Of a stretch of 64,000 nt of DNA, positions 39,057-45,000 are shown in pieces. The position numbers and the translations under genes are program-made. The notes beneath the pieces are model-generated. The model did no database searches. It saw only the letters and a list, made by a program, of their open reading frames with translations, and had not been told where the DNA came from. Every line of letters begins with the position of its first letter. Position 1 is the first letter of the stretch. Source of the DNA: Siphonodentalium dalli (lineage: Eukaryota > Mollusca > Scaphopoda > Gadilida > Siphonodentaliidae); contig CP136065.1 in NCBI GenBank assembly GCA_032622095.1, positions 115,361,195 to 115,425,194 of the forward strand, written 5' to 3'.

Positions 39057-42000
39057 ACATTTTGGCCTCTAGGTAGACAGTGCCAGCTATTTGAGCTTTT
39101 GTGGGGGTGTATAACCTGGATATTTTCAATAAAAAGTTACAAGAAATAATGAAGCGAATTAATAGTTTATATATGTTACCACGGAGAATGTAATGTATGT
39201 AGCACTGATAAGTGCAGACACAAGCTTGTTACTGATTAACTGTTTTTAAGTAACTTTGAACATTCCATGTCCCGCGAACTTTGTGACTTTGTCAATAATG
39301 GTGAACGTTCTACAATATGAAATTTGAAAAACCAAACATAGATGCAGTCTGATGTACGTCGTCCATTTTGGCTTTAATGATTGCTTATTTACTGATCCAT
39401 ATAGGAAAATAAATTCATAGTTAAACATAATTTATAAACAATGGCCAACCACGGACTGTGAGAACATGTCGCATATCAAATTCTTTGAAGATATGATGGC
39501 CAAGCGTCGGCTGTGACATCAAAGACAAAGGAAGCTGCATCAGAAGTGGCGAGAGAACAAGCTCTTGGGTGGTAAATTGTGCTACATATAGAAGTTGTGT
39601 TGTAAATATAGAAGGCCGAATACTTCTCTGCTCGGGAGGTCTAGATCTCTTGGTCACAGTTGTTAGATGGTTTGTGTGATCACAGAAGTCAAGCAAATGT
39701 CAAGCTCGGTTAGTCCTTAGATGGGTGACCAGCTTGGGATTCCGGGTGCTGCCAACTTTTGGTGCGACTCCCGCATTTTTCTCTCTCGTTCTGTTACACA
39801 TACACTGTTTAAACTTAAATTAAATTCCTTACATACACAACCATATACACACCCCCACCCCCAATGGGCGATTAGTCAAGGAAAGTAAATAACCGTCGAC
39901 TACCGCACCTGTCGAAGGTTAGTCAATTAATCAAATAACCGTGGCAAGCCTAGCAAGAAAATTCAGGACAAAATTAATTTGATGGGGAAGTGGTATGAAC
40001 TTTGAAGTTGCTTTGGAAATGGGCCAGCTCGTCCCAGGGCCAACTCGGTCCAGTCAACCTGATCCAGCTCGCCCCGGGCTGGCTCGGCCCAGGGGATAAT
40101 GTCTTATTTAAGTTGTTTTTCTTTGGTGTCTTTTTGCTTGCTTTCTCGCTCTCTCTCTCTCTCCTCCTCTTTCTCCCCCTCTCTCTCTTAGCCAAATGGT
40201 TGTCGGGAGATAGATTGGATAGTTGGGTTGTGATAATTTATTTATTTCGCGAATAACAAGAATAAAAAACATACGTAGCGTATCCATCTCCACCACGAAG
40301 TCTGTGATTGGGACGTCCGGGGTGACATCGGCGTCCCTGTCTCTACTGGCCTCGATGTATTATCCCACCGGCGGTCGGAGCTCGATTGATTATGATGTCA
40401 GATTTTATTTTTTTTAAAGAAATTAATATATTAATATATATTAACTAAGTTAACACAAATTTAATTCCCGGGCCAACTTGGCCATACAAGCTTGGCCAGC
40501 TCGCCCCAAAAACTGCCCGGACCGAATTGGCTGGGACAAGCTGGCCCGGATCCAGTTGCTTTACTGTATGGATTCAGAGTATTGATCAGAATAAAGAAAT
40601 ATAGATCTCTCGTGCACAGAATTTGAGTTTATCTGTTGCATGACTCTTGCCGTCTTGGTCCACTTTGACTAGTTGGAGTTGATCAGTCGATCGATAAGTA
40701 AAATTTCAGTCATTCATTCATTGCGGCCGCTACGTGCACAGTAAACATATAATCATCGAACAACGGGAAGCTAATATCATACTACAAAAGAAGAATCGAC
40801 TAATAGTCCTTCTTGTTCATCCCCAGTAGTTGGAGGGTGAAAATCCAATGTGGTTAAGCTCTGTCACTTTTGACATCGGAGAGTGAAAAACTCGAGGCCA
40901 TATCTGAGTATTAAAGTTGGCGAGGAAGGCAAAAAATCGAGATTAAACTCCAGAGAATAGCTTCAACACTCAGATAACCTGCAGTATAGGTCTAGCGCTT
41001 TCGGTAATGTTTAACTTCATCAGGACCGAGTTTTGCGTGTGATTTTTTGAGGATTTGCTTGCCTTTTATATTGTTTGTTGTGGGTCTCCAATTTAATCGG
41101 GTCAGTGTAGAAGGGTCAAGGGGTTGTGAGAAGGATGCTCGGAAGAGTGGGTAACAAATGTGGGTAAGTGGTTCATATTGGTGTTTAGCCTGTGTGGTGG
41201 TGGTGATTATACATTTCCAAAATTGCGGGGGGTAACAAGTGCGGGTATCTAGGGGAAAGTCATTGGTTCTCTCAAGTGGTTGATTCTGTGCACGAACCGG
41301 TATCTACACTGATTCGGTTTGAGCCGCAATGTCAGAGAAGTACATAGACATGAATGTCAAGCTCCCTGCCCTTACTGTCAAACAAACTTAACATGCCAGT
41401 ACAACATTAACCCCTTGAAGCACATCTATGATCATAACTCAGCACATATCAAACCGATCAACAGAATCAACCACTGGAGAGAACCAATCCCTATATACTA
41501 AGCACACGCAGGGAATACGCCACCCACAATGAGCGGATTTATAGCACATTACGGAACAGCCGGTGTTTTAGCAATAGCGACGAATCGACTAACAGCATGG
41601 TGTGTATATCTCATACACACAGTATTACATAGATCTGTTGTGATTTATCATTAAATACATTTATCTTCACAACACAGTACATGTAGCATTTGTCACTTCT
41701 CCCACCATGGTCCATTAAACCATCTTCCACAAAATATGCCAGAGGATCCAAGCAGAACGCCTTATCACCCAAACATCGTAAGGTATAGTATCCTTTTTGA
41801 TTGGTCTCCTCCCACCCACATTGCCCAACTAAGGCTGAATTGGTCATTGTCGCATGGTTTCAAGCAAAAAGACACCCAGGATCTCTCAAACCTGCAAAGA
41901 TACACCCCAGGATCTCAAATGCCCACAAAACAATGGGAACTTATATTAGTCATCTGCTATTTATTAATATTATTATACTACGTTAATTATTTGTTTGTGA

Positions 42001-45000
42001 ATGGAGTGAAATATCAACAGAATTTAAATGGGCATATATATAATGTCCGCTTTGAGTCTAACTGGCAGTGCAGTTCCGTATTAATAAATAGCAGACGACT
42101 GACTAAATTCCAGTTGTTTGGTGAGACTTTGATATGCGACAATGAGCAATTCAGCCCAACTAAGCACGTTGCCAACCACGACCTTCCGGTCTCTGTTTCC
42201 ACACCATTAAATTTCGTACCTTTAAACCTTGGAACAACAGAAACAGGTTACCCGCACGTCAAAAACTTACCAGCGCCAACAGATGGCTCATTTTACGGAT
42301 CTAAACCACTGTTACCCACATACCTAAAAAGGTATACACCCTACTCAAACAGACCACGTGGCACACACACACCCAACCGGCCAAATACCCCACAAACGAT
42401 GTTACCCGCACTCCCACTTCCGTGACTTCCCACTACAAATTCTAGATACCTGCACTTGTTACCTGCAATTTCGGAAATGCATAATCACCACCACATTGAT
42501 TACCCACAACAATTACCCGCATTTAGTGTACGTTCAGATGACCACAATACAATCGTAAGTGGAAATATTTCCGTCATAGAAGTAACCGGTAGTTCGACTG
42601 TGCATGCTCACGTGAAAATCGTAGGTAAAAAAATAATATCAAGCGTTGTTTTATTATAGATGCGAAATCTTGGCGTATCCTTGGTTACCTCCACTTGCGA
42701 CGTAATCGTGTGTGTGTGTACGTAAAAATCGTAGCTGGAAATGACCGTAGGGTAGTCAATCACATGCTTTAGGAACAACCTACGATATCATAATGCCCGA
42801 CGACATCGCAATCGTGTGAACAAACTATCCACGATCTCGTCGGGCCCGATTGCTCCACTTACGATTGAATCGTGTTCGTCTGAACGTACACTTAAAATGC
42901 TCCCCCACCACACAGGCTAAACACCGGAAACGGGCCAGCTCGCCCCAGGGCCCACTCGACCTGGGCCAGCTTGCCCCAGGCCAACTCGGTCCAAGGGATA
43001 ATGTCATATTTAAGTTGTTTTTCTTTGGTGCACTTGGCTTTTTGCTTGCTTTTTCTCGTCTCTCTCTCTCCCTCCCTCCCCATCTCTCTCAGGGTTGTCA
43101 GGAGATAGATTGGATAGTTGGGTAGTAGTGATAATTATTTATTTCGTTGATAACAAAATAAAAATATATATAAATATGTATTTTGTGAACAGCCAAACTA
43201 AACATATATGTCGGGTCAATATTATAGATGCACATGTATGTATATATATGTATAAATATATTTATAAATTAATGCGGACGCAGAGAGAGTCTAATGAAGA
43301 ATATAAAAAATTGTGGACAAGAATGCCATAAATTCTTGTGTTGACACATTAATTTTTGTTGCGGAAATTAATATTTTCACTTGCTTGATGATAGGTGCTT
43401 AACACCCACTCTTTGGTGATACTGTTTCCCACCGAGGTGCGACCTACGTTTTATGGGAGGAGTGAACATGCGGAGACGCAAAAACCATACTTATTTACAA
43501 CCATACTTATATGTCAGAACACCGGATCCCTAAACACCAATATGAACCACTCACCCACATTTGTTACCCACACTTCCGAGCATCCTTCTCATAACGCCTT
43601 GACCCTTCTACACTGACCAACCAAATTGGAGACACACAACAAACAGTATAAAAGGCAAGCAAAATCCTCAAAATATCATACACCAAACTCGGTCCTGATG
43701 AAGTTAAGGTTTAACCAAACCAGTCCAATATGGCCTCCAGGGATATGTTTTTCAAATTTTAAAATTGGTAGAAAAGTATCAAAAACGTCACAAAATTCAA
43801 AGAAAACAACAATCAATGTATCATATGTAGTTAACAACACTATACTGGTAGCAGATTAAAAAATATATGGCACATATTTACCAACCACTCTCTGGACTTG
43901 GTGCGCACGTACAGACAAAACAGTCAGCTAGTTTCCATAAAAGAAAGTACAACAGGATTCAGGAGAACTCCATAAGAAATCGCTTTGTTGAGAAATGCAC
44001 ATTTTATAGTAATAAAACGTATTTAATTTAAATTTTCCAAAGCCAGGGTATGTGTCGTGGCTCAACTACTAGTATACCAGGAAGCAAACAGCTGGATTTG
44101 ACTGTGACTGTAATTGTGCAAGGTCAGATTCCCTCAGCAAGCCAGCTTATATTTTAACATGGCCAGGCCTTGTCCAAATCCCAATCAGGATTAATCAAAA
44201 GATTACTCAATGAATTCCCACCAGCAAGTTTACAATGGATACAGTCATTACCAAATACTGCTGTGTGATATCTGGTTGTGTCATTTCAAAATTTGATCAC
44301 TCGCTTCAAAAACATGAGAATTAAATCATGTTTTGTGCTGTAATATATGGATTTCTCAACAAAGCGCTCTTGACAGAGAACTCCCCAAACATGATTCAGT
44401 TTTGTTTGTGGAAATTTCTCAACAACAGACCCTGTAAGTGTGCACAAAGTCAGATTTCAGTTCGGAAGAAAGTATCAAATATTTCCACAGGTCACAGGTA
44501 AAGTGTTATTTACTAAATATAATATAGGTATAGTTGTTTTTAGCTTCTCGTGTGAAGTTTGTGCCATTTTTTTCTCTATTAAAAAAATTACCCCAATTTG
44601 AACCAGAGTGCTTTGGTTGAGCCTTAAACATTAACTACGAATGGAACCGATCCCGGGAAAACAAGGATATCCTGGGAAAACAAGTATGGCCAACGCGGCA
44701 ACAAGTAAAATTTGTGTTTTCCGTGGCGGTGAAATTGAGTTTTCGCCGCCAAAGTCCGTTTATTAGGACAATGGAACGGTACGTATCACCTATCATTGAT
44801 TTTAACCCAGTGAACTGGTTATTGCGAAGGGTGCTGGCAGTGGTTAAATGTCTGTGCAAACGATACACGCTGCTGTAGTGGTGCCACCAACTGGATACCC
44901 TTGGCCAAAATACCGGCATTGTTGACAAAACATCCATCATTTTTTTCAAAAATATACACTTATCGTGGGTGCGATTGAGCGGATCCGAAGCCAACCATCC

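Larger units (their letters stand above)
38474..39954. mobile_element. hAT-like non-autonomous element with G tract and 5S-like segment
   Basis: CTAGGGTTGCCACGACTATG at the left is mirrored by CAAATAACCGTGGCAAGCCT at the right. Both ends carry ATTAGTCAA/TTAGTTGATTAA subterminal boxes, as in the element at 4131. The interior contains the G tract and the 5S-like sequence listed separately. A matching 8-bp target duplication was not seen. It lies in PPAN intron 1. Confidence 0.55.

Noticed and set aside
42950-43083. Basic, Lys/Glu-rich minus-strand frames over the TC-rich tracts near 40.1 and 43.0 kb
   Set aside because: They come from (TC)n-type microsatellite and GGCCAGCTCG repeats, and are not the missing PPAN C-terminal exon, which must lie left of 8974.
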